The notes: generated by a model not told the origin, from the letters alone. Numbered from the stretch's first letter, positions 6,647 through 14,645 are shown. The stretch is DNA of 17,071 nt from Candidatus Rifleibacteriota bacterium (GCA_029565415.1 JAKQOH010000161.1:1-17071); one strand, 5' to 3'. Program-made: numbers and translations.

Positions 6647-8760
6647 CACGGGTGCCTCCGTTCAATAATAGCGTAAGTTATATCATCTGGAAAGGATTCC
6701 GGCCCGGTGAGCCGGGCGAGACGGTCCTGGAGTAGCCGGTGAAGGGTTTCGCCATCCGTCGTTTCCGCAGGCGGGAGGAGAACGTCGAGACCGCCGTCCG
6801 GTGCGGTTCCGAGAGCTTTTTCGAGCCCGTTGGTGGCGACGAGGAGAACGGTTCCCGGGATGGCTGGCACCTCGAGCGGGGCCACAAGAGCCGCTTCCGG
6901 CAAACCGAGCGGAACGCCCTGCTGTCCGTTGGGGACCGGGGCCGTGGCGCTGCCATACAGGCGGGGCGGAGGATTGCCGGCGAGGGAGAGGCGGATGCCC
7001 GCCGCACCGGGTTCGATCAGGGTCATGGCCGTGCGCAGCGGGGGCGTGGAAAACCTGCGGAGGTTCTCGTGGACGGCCCGGACCCGGTCGCGGGGCGGGG
7101 CGGCGCGAAGGGCCGCGCTCGTGACGTGGAGGGTGACGGCGGCGGCGATTCCCTGATGAAACGCGTCACAGACGGCGAGGAACGGGGCGGCCGGATCCGT
7201 TTCGACGATGATCAGATCCCCCTTCATCTCGCGGGCGAGAGAAGAATACAGAATGATATTGTAATCTCCGATATAACAGCGCTCGGGGGCGCTGCGAAGT
7301 TCGGCATACAGCCGCTCGGCCCATTCGAGTTCGCGAGCCGCCCGGTCATGCCGGACGAGCCCCTCGAGCAGGGACAGGGTGTCGAGGACGGGGATCAGTT
7401 CATGGCACAGGCCGGTCACGAGGCTGCGCTCCTGGTCGGTGTAAGGAAGGCGGCCCGGTTTGGGGGCGAGCAGGAAAACCCCCTGGGCGGCCGATTCCCG
7501 GCGGATCTGGAAGGCCCAGTGGAATCCGTGATCGCGCCAGGAGGCATACAAACCAGCCTGGAGGCGGGGATCGTCGCTCGCGGCTTCGAGAACGGCGTCG
7601 ATCTCTTCGGCGGGCGGCCACGCCGAGGGAAGGTCGGCCGGGAGCTGGGGGGAGCCGGCCGGCCAGACCCGGATGATTCCTCCCGGCATCACCACGGCCG
7701 CCTGCTGGAACCCGAGCACGGGATGGAGTTCGTGCAGCAGAGTTTCCATGACGGTTTCGGGGGTGGAGGCGCGTCGCATTGCGGCCAGCACGTGACGGAT
7801 CACCCCGGCGGTGTCGAACGAACGCCGGCCGAACACCCGGTCGACCCCGGCCACGATCAGGTCTTTCAGGGGAGAAAAGACCGCGGCGATGACGAGGGTC
7901 GAGACCACGGTCGCGGTGCCGCCGGAGATGTTCAGCCAGCTTTGGAGGCCGTTCTCGAGCAGTTCGAGAACTCCGGCCAGGGCCGCGGTCAGCAGCGTGT
8001 ACACGAGGCCGATCGAGAAGAACATGTCGATCTCCAGCAGCTTGTACCGGAGGATCGCATACCCGAGAATGCCGGCCATCGCGATGCCGAGCAGCGGAAA
8101 CAGCCCGTAGGTATACATCGTCTGGCCGTGCAGATAGATGCGGCCGAGAGCCACGAACAGCGAGCCCGCCGCCGCCGGAAGCACGAATGCGGCGAAGGTG
8201 TACCGCAGCCGCCGTTCCTGGAAATCCGTTTCAAGGCTTGCGCGGGCGAGTCCGAGGGTGCGCATCGCGAGCAGCAGATACCCGACGATGACGATCTTGA
8301 CGGGATACTCGAATCGGCCCAGCGAGATCACGAAACCGCCCTCGACCGGCTCGGCCGTCGCGATCAGATGCCCCGACCAGAGCAGGAGAGGCAGAACGAT
8401 GCCGGGCAGGAAGACGGCCGTGCGCATGGCGGACGACCCGAGCTGCCAGGCGGATTCGAGGCGACGCGGGAACAGCGCGGTGAACAGGGCGAACATCGGC
8501 GGCAGCAGCAGCATCGGGGTGATCAGGAGGTGCAAAAGCCATCTCGGGGGGGCGCCGACCCCCGGAAGGGCGCCCGGTGCGATGCTGGGGGTGCCGATGC
8601 GGATCAGAAGAAGCTCGGCGAAGGACCAGACGAAAAACAGCAGCAGCAGAACGCTGAAACACTGATTCACGGGACGCCGCGGCGCGCGCATCAGCACCAG
8701 AACGCCAAGGCCGAGATGGACGGCCATGGCGAGGCCGCTCAGCAGCGTTGCCGTGAGCAT
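6646..8760 (-). CDS. Membrane 7TM-GAF-like SpoIIE/PP2C-type phosphatase protein, possibly degenerate
   Basis: This 704-residue protein opens with a HisKA_7TM-like membrane region (hydrophobic segments near 4-24, 36-54, 74-96, 113-130, 155-173, 188-208, 215-235 and 249-268, then an amphipathic RVFGRRSFD segment at 308-316 typical of that family). A GAF-like sensor region follows (about 320-460), then a helical linker (460-495) and a PPM/SpoIIE-type domain (about 497-702). Conserved elements are KGDL (514), CDAFHQG (531-537), AGNPPPRLY (594-602), GVPLGL (615-620) and PDDITY (691-696). The usual metal-binding TDG is TNG here (Asn644), so activity may be reduced or lost. Such proteins dephosphorylate anti-sigma-antagonist-type partners; no partner is encoded nearby. 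It starts 8 nt after the pseudopilin stop and its stop overlaps the ispG start. Confidence 0.92.
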   Translation of the reverse strand: MLTATLLSGLAMAVHLGLGVLVLMRAPRRPVNQCFSVLLLLFFVWSFAELLLIRIGTPSIAPGALPGVGAPPRWLLHLLITPMLLLPPMFALFTALFPRRLESAWQLGSSAMRTAVFLPGIVLPLLLWSGHLIATAEPVEGGFVISLGRFEYPVKIVIVGYLLLAMRTLGLARASLETDFQERRLRYTFAAFVLPAAAGSLFVALGRIYLHGQTMYTYGLFPLLGIAMAGILGYAILRYKLLEIDMFFSIGLVYTLLTAALAGVLELLENGLQSWLNISGGTATVVSTLVIAAVFSPLKDLIVAGVDRVFGRRSFDTAGVIRHVLAAMRRASTPETVMETLLHELHPVLGFQQAAVVMPGGIIRVWPAGSPQLPADLPSAWPPAEEIDAVLEAASDDPRLQAGLYASWRDHGFHWAFQIRRESAAQGVFLLAPKPGRLPYTDQERSLVTGLCHELIPVLDTLSLLEGLVRHDRAARELEWAERLYAELRSAPERCYIGDYNIILYSSLAREMKGDLIIVETDPAAPFLAVCDAFHQGIAAAVTLHVTSAALRAAPPRDRVRAVHENLRRFSTPPLRTAMTLIEPGAAGIRLSLAGNPPPRLYGSATAPVPNGQQGVPLGLPEAALVAPLEVPAIPGTVLLVATNGLEKALGTAPDGGLDVLLPPAETTDGETLHRLLQDRLARLTGPESFPDDITYAIIERRHP

Positions 8761-8768
8761 GGCCCGCC

Positions 8769-9401
8769 CTACCGGAACTTCCAGCCGGGCTGCATGATGC
8801 GGGAATGGGCCGTCCGCAACGTGACCGAGGTCGTGAGGCTGAGTTGTTCGCGATTCTGCTTCGCCCGCATCCGGATGCGCATGAACGAGATGCGTTTCCG
8901 CTGGTCCGAATCGTTCGATTTCATATCGAATGGTTCGAAGGTGCAGGGGCCGCCTTCCTCAGCCGGGAGCTGCTCATAGTAGGGGAAGAACAGCTCCGGC
9001 TCGATCTGCTCAGCGGAAAAAATCTCGACCGGCTGTTCACCGCGTTCGGCCCGGTATAGGGCCCACTTTCCGCCTTTCGGCTCGAGTTCATACTCGACGG
9101 TGGTCAGGGCCGCATCCCCCGTCAAGTCCTCGTCCTCCTCGCCCACCCGGAATCGCGCGATCCTGAGACGGCCGGGACCGACCTCGAGCACCTCGTTGGC
9201 GCACCGCAGATCGTTGACGAGGCGCTCCATCTTGCGCCGCATCTCGGACTGGAGGGTGAGCCGGACGGTGCCGCGACTGGCCGTCGAAAGGCCCGTCGTC
9301 TGCAGCAGATACAGCACGCCGCCGACGAGCACCGTCAGCGCCATGCCCATCAACAGTTCGACCAGGGTGAAGCCATGCAGGGAACGCGATTTCCGTTTCA
9401 T
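8769..9401 (-). CDS. Minor pseudopilin, PilW/GspJ-like
   Basis: The 210-residue product has a class III prepilin leader: a short basic segment, then G10/F11 with TLVEL and the conserved Glu at +5 (HGFTLVELLMG), followed by a hydrophobic helix to about residue 35. Prepilin peptidase should cut after Gly10. The rest is hydrophilic and beta-rich, with the RLVNDLRCA-type segment near residue 50-65 common in PilW/GspJ proteins. Such minor pilins prime or tip the fibre of type IV pili or type II secretion. Its ATG shares four bases (ATGA) with the preceding pseudopilin stop, indicating translational coupling. The split between pilus and secretion cannot be decided from this gene alone. Confidence 0.92.
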   Translation of the reverse strand: MKRKSRSLHGFTLVELLMGMALTVLVGGVLYLLQTTGLSTASRGTVRLTLQSEMRRKMERLVNDLRCANEVLEVGPGRLRIARFRVGEEDEDLTGDAALTTVEYELEPKGGKWALYRAERGEQPVEIFSAEQIEPELFFPYYEQLPAEEGGPCTFEPFDMKSNDSDQRKRISFMRIRMRAKQNREQLSLTTSVTLRTAHSRIMQPGWKFR

Positions 9402-9952
9402 CGGTGTTGTCCCACGAGAGTCACGACTTCGGCGAGACGGCGCTGGTGCTCGTCGTACACGCGCACCGTCACCTTCTTCAGCCGCGCCGGAACGGCCGTG
9501 TCGTATTTTGCGTCGACATCCATGACCCGACGGTAGTTCTTCACGTCTTCCGGATACAGTTCGATATCACGGAGGAACGCGGGGCGGTACAGGGATTTCA
9601 GCCGTCGGAAGGTTTCGATATGCGGCTCCTGTGCGGATGTCTCTGCCGTGAAAACATCGGAAAAAACCTTCTCGAACTGCTCGCGGCTTTCGAATGCCTC
9701 ATCGAAGTCGGGGCGGTCGCGGAACACCGTCGAGAAGTTCTCGTAATCGGATTTGACGAGGTGAAACGGCAGGGAACGGATTTCCTCGATCTTTTCCCGG
9801 GCGAGATTATAGGCAATGATATGTTCCACGTTTTCGGTGCTGCCCTGCATGCCGAACACGAACATCCGGGTGAACGGCAGGGCGACCAGCCCGACCAGCA
9901 TCATCACCATCAGGATCTCGACCAGCGTGAACGCGCGACGGAACAGGTTCAT
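9398..9952 (-). CDS. Minor pseudopilin, PilV/GspI-like
   Basis: The start is ATG 9952 with GGAGG 6 nt upstream; the frame is open much further upstream only because it runs antiphase inside the cyclase gene. The 184-residue product begins MNLFRRA/FTLVEILMVMM: a type III leader with Ala rather than the usual Gly at -1 and the conserved Glu at +5. The segment AYNLAREKIEEIRSLPF (about 46-62) is typical of PilV/GspI-type proteins. The remainder is hydrophilic. ATGA overlaps occur at both ends, with the cyclase gene upstream and the PilW/GspJ-like gene downstream. The I-then-J order matches type II secretion and minor-pilin clusters. Confidence 0.92.
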   Translation of the reverse strand: MNLFRRAFTLVEILMVMMLVGLVALPFTRMFVFGMQGSTENVEHIIAYNLAREKIEEIRSLPFHLVKSDYENFSTVFRDRPDFDEAFESREQFEKVFSDVFTAETSAQEPHIETFRRLKSLYRPAFLRDIELYPEDVKNYRRVMDVDAKYDTAVPARLKKVTVRVYDEHQRRLAEVVTLVGQHR

Positions 9953-12900
9953 GACGCGCCTCCGGCCAACTCGATCTCGGCAAGGACGACACGGTTGCGC
10001 CCCTCGGCCTTGGCTTTGTACAGAGCCTTGTCGCACTCGGAGATCAGGGCTTCCATCGTCATGCGGCGCTCGCGCACCGATGTGACGCCGATCGATACGG
10101 TCACGTTCAGCTCGTTCCCTTCGGCTGAGCAGGTTGCATCGGCAATCGCCTTCCGGATACGCTCGGCGACGATGACGGCATCTTGCAACGAGGTCTGGGG
10201 GAGGATCACCGCGAGCTCCTCGCCTCCATACCGACCGGGGGTGTCGATGGCCCGGATGTTCTCGAGGATGCGCTGGGAGGTTTCGCGCAGAACGAGATCC
10301 CCGACCTGGTGGCCCCACGAGTCATTGAACCGTTTGAAATGGTCGATGTCGAGCATGAGCAGGGCGACGTCGGTACGGTAGCGGCGCGCCCGGGCAATCT
10401 CCTTCTCGAGGCTGGCCAGGAAGAACCTGCGGACATACAGATGCGTGAGACCGTCCGTGATGGCCTGCTCGAACAGCCTCTGTTTCTCGATGATCAGACT
10501 CAGGTGGTGACGGAGGGTCTCGATGAAGCTTCGCTCGTCCCCGGTGAAGGCCTCGATCGCCGCCGGCTGAGGCCCGGGCGGGGCGAAGATCAGATACAGT
10601 CCGCCGAAATCCTGTTCCTCGAAGAACAACGGGATGCCCAGAACCGTTCCGGCCTCGCCGGGCAGCTTCATGAGCGTGTTCACCCGGGTTTGCAGCGCCA
10701 AGGAAACGGCTTTCCGGATGACCTCGCCGGCCGCCTGGCCGCGGGCTTCGGCGAGATTCGGCTTGCCGTCGCTTCCGTCGATCCAGGCGGTGCCGCAGTC
10801 GGCCGCTGCGAGGTGATCCCGGAGGTGCCGGGCGGCGAGCGCGAAGACTTCACGCTGGTTCGTGACGGTCGATGCCTTCTGGGTGAGGGTGTACAACACC
10901 GTGAGCTCGGTGAGGCGGCTGCGGAGCCGTTTGGTCATCTCGTTGAAGGCCCGTGAGAGGTCTCCCAGTTCGTCGCGTTCGAGCACCGGCAATGTTCTTG
11001 TCAAATCCCCGGCCGCGATCGCACGGGTGCCGAGGGAAAGGCTGCTGATGGGATCGACCACGCCCCGGATCAGGAGCGTCACCAGCAGGAGAGAGCCGCA
11101 GATACTCACCAGCAGGGCCGCGAGAAGGCTTCCATAGGCGCGTTCCAGGGGGGCCGTGACAGTTTGCCAGCCGATGCCCGCTCCAAGGTAATACCCGTCG
11201 AGATTTTTTCCGGATGTCAGGGCGGCAAGGAGGGGCCGCTTCTCGTCAGAAATGCGCTCGGCCACGGGATTCTCCCGCAACTGGGCAATTGAGACGAGCG
11301 GCAGCAGGTTTGCCCGCAGGATTGGGTTCAGCGTGGGGATCGTGACCGAGATGTCCTCCTTGGTCAGGGCGAACAGCCGCAGGTCGTCGGAACGGCCGCT
11401 CTGCTCGCGAATCGCGGCGGTGAGATACTCGGCATCCGTCGTTTCGAGATCGAGGGTGACGATGAGAGCCCTCGGATGCAGGGAAGAGCCGGCGGCCGGA
11501 GCGGCGACGGGGGGGACGAGATCGATGAAGGCGGCCGTCCTGCGCGACGTGCCCGGCCAGTTCACGGGCTGAAGAATCCCGCGGTGGGCGGCGAGCCGGG
11601 CGAGGAAATTCCGGGCCAGCGCATCGTGGCCGATCAGCTCCGTTGGTTCCCGGCCGAGCCCGCTGCCGGCTTCGATCGCCCGGCGGCCGAGTTCGCCGAC
11701 GAACGCCTTCCGGCCATACTCGTCGAACAGGTGGTCCTGGTCGAACAACACGGTGCCGGACGCATCGACGAGATAAGCGCGGTGAAGTTTCCTTTCTTTA
11801 TATAAAGTCAAAAATAGTTCTGTGATCGCCTTCTGATCAGAGCTGGCGAGGATCGGGTGCGTGCGCAGGCTTCTCAGCCAGGCGGCGCGTTCCCGATAAA
11901 ACTCTCCGGCTCCGTCGTCGAGCCTTTTCATCTCGTTCTGCAGAAGCTGATTCGATTCGCTTTGGAGCACCTTGCCGTGGTCGAGCGAGTAGTGAAGGGC
12001 CAGAAGCGAAAGGATGGACAACGGCAGGAGCATCGAGAGACCGAACAAACCGGCGATCTTGGTCCGGAGGGAGAGGCCGGCGGTGGATGCTGCGCGGTAG
12101 ACGAGGAAGAAAAGGGCGATCCCGGCGAGGAGGGACAGGGCTGCGAACGCGAGGCCGAGGCTTTCGCCGTTCTCGAGCTCGGTTCTGAAGCGCGCAGTGG
12201 AGAACAGCGTGAACAGGCTGATGGAGGAGGTGGGGGAGAACGGGAGAACGACGAGGTTCCATTCCTCGTTGATGACCGGGGATTTGGCCGTTGAACGGTA
12301 CTGCTCGAACAGGGCGCTCGCCATGGAGGCGAGAGGCTTGTAGGAAATGAAGCGCTGGCCGGCATTTTCGGGATCGATGAAGCCGCTCGTCTGTTCGGGA
12401 TTCGCGGTAGGATCGGCAGCGAGGATCTGGGCCAGACCCCAGGATTCGGCGAGGTTGTTCCCGGGAACGAGAATGGAGAACCCGCCGTTTTTCAGCGAAC
12501 CCGAAACGAACGTGTCCCAGAAGCAGATCAGATGGCGATCTGTGCCCGTGTGCTGGTGAATCGAGCCGGGAGCGGCGGCCAGGGTGAGGTAGGGAAACGA
12601 AAGGCCGGCGAGGGGCGCTGCCGTGCGGATCGCACCCTCATTGGCGGCATTGAAGCGGGTGAACGGGGCTTCCCCGGTGACGAGAGCTTCCTGGGAAACC
12701 TCGGCATAGGCTTTGGAAAGAGCCTTGACGAACGCCTGAGCCGGGGCGGCGGCGGCGGGAAAGATCACCTGGCCTTTGCCGTCCCAGGTCAGGAATGTGC
12801 TGCCTGGGGGGAGCGAGGAGGCGAGATCGGTCGACAGAGCCGTCGTGCGGGAGAAGTCCGGCAGCTTTCTGCGGACGGCGTCGCGGTAATTCCGGGCAAG

Positions 12901-13152
12901 CTGCTGGATCACTTTCTCGTTGGCGGCGTTGTTCCGGAATGAGGTGAGCTCGCGGGTCAGATACTCGGTGAAGGCAGCCCGTTCGTCGCGGGAAATACTG
13001 CGCAGATACACCCGGTAGCCTTCGAACAGGATGCCGAGGGGGAGGGCGAAAAAGAGCAGGAAGGCGATGAGCCACCCGAGAAGCAGATGAAAACCGCCGG
13101 ATTCCTGGGTGGACTCCGGGGGCTGCTGCTTTGACGCGGGATATATTGGCAT
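9949..13152 (-). CDS. Membrane diguanylate cyclase with two extracytoplasmic modules, HAMP, GAF and GGDEF
   Basis: This 1067-residue protein is predicted to make c-di-GMP from two GTP at the inner membrane. Order: cytoplasmic tail; TM1 (22-44); extracytoplasmic region (45-332); TM2 (333-352); TM3 (364-388); second extracytoplasmic region (389-673, with a Cache-like HRAYLVDASGTVLFD at 457-471); TM4 (674-696); HAMP (about 697-748, ending RDELGDLSRAFNEM); GAF-like domain (about 755-885); and GGDEF domain (895-1060). The active-site loop is GGEEL (976-980), with metal-site Asp935 in LDIDHFK, and substrate residues RFNDSWGH (941-948). An intact inhibitory site RAID (967-970) lies at the expected distance, so product feedback is likely. 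It is the first gene of the operon and overlaps the pseudopilin start by ATGA. No good Shine-Dalgarno is seen before ATG 13152. Confidence 0.95.
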   Translation of the reverse strand: MPIYPASKQQPPESTQESGGFHLLLGWLIAFLLFFALPLGILFEGYRVYLRSISRDERAAFTEYLTRELTSFRNNAANEKVIQQLARNYRDAVRRKLPDFSRTTALSTDLASSLPPGSTFLTWDGKGQVIFPAAAAPAQAFVKALSKAYAEVSQEALVTGEAPFTRFNAANEGAIRTAAPLAGLSFPYLTLAAAPGSIHQHTGTDRHLICFWDTFVSGSLKNGGFSILVPGNNLAESWGLAQILAADPTANPEQTSGFIDPENAGQRFISYKPLASMASALFEQYRSTAKSPVINEEWNLVVLPFSPTSSISLFTLFSTARFRTELENGESLGLAFAALSLLAGIALFFLVYRAASTAGLSLRTKIAGLFGLSMLLPLSILSLLALHYSLDHGKVLQSESNQLLQNEMKRLDDGAGEFYRERAAWLRSLRTHPILASSDQKAITELFLTLYKERKLHRAYLVDASGTVLFDQDHLFDEYGRKAFVGELGRRAIEAGSGLGREPTELIGHDALARNFLARLAAHRGILQPVNWPGTSRRTAAFIDLVPPVAAPAAGSSLHPRALIVTLDLETTDAEYLTAAIREQSGRSDDLRLFALTKEDISVTIPTLNPILRANLLPLVSIAQLRENPVAERISDEKRPLLAALTSGKNLDGYYLGAGIGWQTVTAPLERAYGSLLAALLVSICGSLLLVTLLIRGVVDPISSLSLGTRAIAAGDLTRTLPVLERDELGDLSRAFNEMTKRLRSRLTELTVLYTLTQKASTVTNQREVFALAARHLRDHLAAADCGTAWIDGSDGKPNLAEARGQAAGEVIRKAVSLALQTRVNTLMKLPGEAGTVLGIPLFFEEQDFGGLYLIFAPPGPQPAAIEAFTGDERSFIETLRHHLSLIIEKQRLFEQAITDGLTHLYVRRFFLASLEKEIARARRYRTDVALLMLDIDHFKRFNDSWGHQVGDLVLRETSQRILENIRAIDTPGRYGGEELAVILPQTSLQDAVIVAERIRKAIADATCSAEGNELNVTVSIGVTSVRERRMTMEALISECDKALYKAKAEGRNRVVLAEIELAGGAS

Positions 13153-13202
13153 GGAGGTGTGTTCCGTGGTATCTCAACAGATATCGTGATCCTGGAAATC
13201 TT

Positions 13203-13232
13203 GTTATACCATCGGGAGGATCGACATGTCCA
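13203..13232 (-). promoter_or_regulatory. Promoter of the cyclase-pseudopilin-ispG operon
   Basis: On the minus strand TGGACA (13227-13232) and TATAAC (13203-13208) are 18 nt apart, and TGG directly precedes the -10 as in extended -10 promoters. The expected start point is near 13196, a 44-nt leader. The -35 box covers the start codon of the divergent TPR gene, so the two transcription units should interfere with each other. Confidence 0.6.
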
Positions 13233-13921
13233 TGCGTTGCAAGGTGCTCGGAATACTTGTTTGTGGATTGATCGCCGCGACCGGCCAGCCGGCTGATGCG
13301 GTTTCCATCAGGGTCATGCAAGGTATTCCGGTCGGGGATCCCCAGCAACTCGTCGAGGAAGGGCTGCGCCTGAGCAGCGAGCAGATGCTTCGCCAGGCCT
13401 GGGAGGCCTATGAAAAGGCCGTCCGGCTCGATCCGGAAACCGTCGAAGGCTACCGCCAGCTCGGCCGGGTGTATTTCAATCTGTCCCTGATCGGTGCGGC
13501 GAACGACGATGATTATATGCGGGCGAGCGAATATGCGCGGCTGATCGGGGCGAAAGCCCCCGAGTCGGCGGATGCCCACCACATCATGGGCATGGTTCTG
13601 TCGGGGAAGGGCGCATATCTGGATGCGCTCGACGAGCTCAGGCTTGCCCTGCACCTCAACCCGGCGAACGAGTTGATCCTGTGCGACATCGCCTCCATTC
13701 ATCTGGCGCTTCATCAGCCGGATGAGACGGTCCGGCTGCTCGAAGGCAAGACTCTGCGTCGCGGCTGGTCCTACTACATCCTCGCGATGGCCTGGCTCCA
13801 GAAGGGCGAACGCGGCCGCGCCTGGATGAATCTGCTCAAGGCTCGCCGCCAGGGCTTCTCCGGCTACTGGGTCGATACCACCCTCGACATGCTGCGCCGG
13901 GATCTCGGTTTCCAGGAGTGA
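13226..13921 (+). CDS. Secreted TPR-repeat protein
   Basis: The 231-residue product has an N-terminal signal peptide (about 1-25, ending PADAV) and several TPR units. One is around residues 41-74 (EEGLRLSSE, then AWEAYEKAVRLDPE), one at 76-115, one at 111-146 (HHIMGMVLS, then ALDELRLALHLNP) and a less regular one at 148-205. TPR domains are protein-interaction scaffolds; periplasmic ones often serve pilus, secretion or cell-wall machines. ATG 13226 has GGGAGGA 5 nt upstream. The gene is divergent from the cyclase operon with only 73 nt between start codons and appears to stand alone. A TATACC at 13205-13210 would place a transcript start inside the ribosome site, so its promoter is unclear. 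Confidence 0.9.
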   Translation: MSMRCKVLGILVCGLIAATGQPADAVSIRVMQGIPVGDPQQLVEEGLRLSSEQMLRQAWEAYEKAVRLDPETVEGYRQLGRVYFNLSLIGAANDDDYMRASEYARLIGAKAPESADAHHIMGMVLSGKGAYLDALDELRLALHLNPANELILCDIASIHLALHQPDETVRLLEGKTLRRGWSYYILAMAWLQKGERGRAWMNLLKARRQGFSGYWVDTTLDMLRRDLGFQE

Positions 13922-14025
13922 TGTTCCCGCGTCTGCGGAAACAAGCGCTGCGCCTCATGGAAGCGCAGGGGGGATGATGCCGTCGAAGTGACGGAACGGA
14001 GCGTTCCGGGGGGCGGTGCGGCCCC
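13922..14025. terminator. Hairpin-rich region between converging genes
   Basis: Four adjacent inverted repeats fill the gap between the TPR gene and the anchored pilin-like gene. They are 13922-13930/13935-13943 (9 bp, with one G.U on the minus strand), 13948-13953/13963-13968 (6 bp), 13992-13997/14003-14008 (6 bp) and 14010-14014/14021-14025 (5 bp). None is followed by a T-tract. They probably serve as bidirectional transcript ends or RNA stabilisers. A palindromic repeat family is the alternative. Confidence 0.4.
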
Positions 14026-14048
14026 GCATGTCCGTATCCGTGCCCCGC

Positions 14049-14630
14049 TCAGGTGAAGATGTTGCGCCAGATGAACAGCACGAACAGCAGGGCGCCGACA
14101 GCCATCAGCAGGGTCGTCATCGGATTGCGGGCATAGTGGTATTTGAAGCTCTCGATCAGCGTCGGCTCGTAGGCAACCCACCGCAACAGGTTGTCGGCGT
14201 GTGTTTTATATTTTGGTATATTCATGAACTTGCTGTTCGTATACGCCGTGAACTGGAACTCGTGGTACCGGAAGGTGACCGAGCTGTCGCCACCGATCAA
14301 GCCGTGGAGATTGCAGTACCAGTCAAAGTTCGACGGATCCTTGAACACCAGGTAGTATTCACAGTCGGCCGTCGGCGGCTTGGGCTGCTCGGGAAGATAC
14401 TTGTTGGTGAGGATCATCGTATAGACATCCTGCATTTTGCCCCACGTCGGGAACTGGGTGGTGCCTGCCTTGATCGCGTTATCCACGGCTTCGCGAAGCT
14501 TGCCCAGATTGGCGCGGCAGGTTTTCGCAAGTTCGAATCCCGGTTCGGCCGCATCCAGGGACGGGTGCGGAAACAGGAAAAAGACCAGGCTGAGAGCAAG
14601 GGCAAAGGCCAGACGACGGTTCATTCCCAT
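14049..14630 (-). CDS. Signal-peptide protein with pilin-like Cys domain and C-terminal membrane anchor
   Basis: I start at ATG 14630 (GAGGTGA 8 nt upstream), not at the longer frame from 14759, because 14630 directly opens a signal peptide (MGMNRRLAFALALSLVFFLF, cleavage near LDAAE at 25-29). The 193-residue product then shows CRANLGKLREAVD (about 37-49), a YLPEQPKPP turn, CEYYLVF, and FDWYCNLHGL. This spacing of Cys, NL..L..A, K-Y-L..P and YC..HG is like the C-terminal part of pilin-like proteins of the general secretion/competence type, but with no class III leader. A hydrophobic segment (about 168-188, ending in WRNIFT) would anchor the C-terminus. Function unknown; a scaffold for a pilus-like machine is an inference. 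A TAGAAT box at 14675-14680 lacks a matching -35. Confidence 0.82.
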   Translation of the reverse strand: MGMNRRLAFALALSLVFFLFPHPSLDAAEPGFELAKTCRANLGKLREAVDNAIKAGTTQFPTWGKMQDVYTMILTNKYLPEQPKPPTADCEYYLVFKDPSNFDWYCNLHGLIGGDSSVTFRYHEFQFTAYTNSKFMNIPKYKTHADNLLRWVAYEPTLIESFKYHYARNPMTTLLMAVGALLFVLFIWRNIFT

Positions 14631-14638
14631 AGCAGCAA

Positions 14639-14645
14639 TCACCTC
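14639..14645 (-). promoter_or_regulatory. Ribosome binding site deciding the 14630 start
   Basis: GAGGTGA on the minus strand with an 8-nt spacer to ATG 14630. The 43 extra codons of the longer frame are hydrophilic, would bury the signal peptide and run into the tRNA promoter region. Confidence 0.65.

Noticed and set aside
6739..8979. 746-codon open frame on the plus strand
   Set aside because: It is antisense to the SpoIIE-like gene, with low-complexity Arg/Gly/Glu/Gln sequence and no recognisable motif. The minus-strand gene has clear membrane and catalytic-domain motifs.
9953..10318. N-terminal extension of the PilV/GspI-like frame
   Set aside because: This part runs out of phase inside the GGDEF coding region. 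The class III leader and GGAGG place the start at 9952.
13204..13210. TATACC as the -10 box of the TPR gene
   Set aside because: Transcription would begin inside its ribosome binding site, and no -35 box is found at the right distance.
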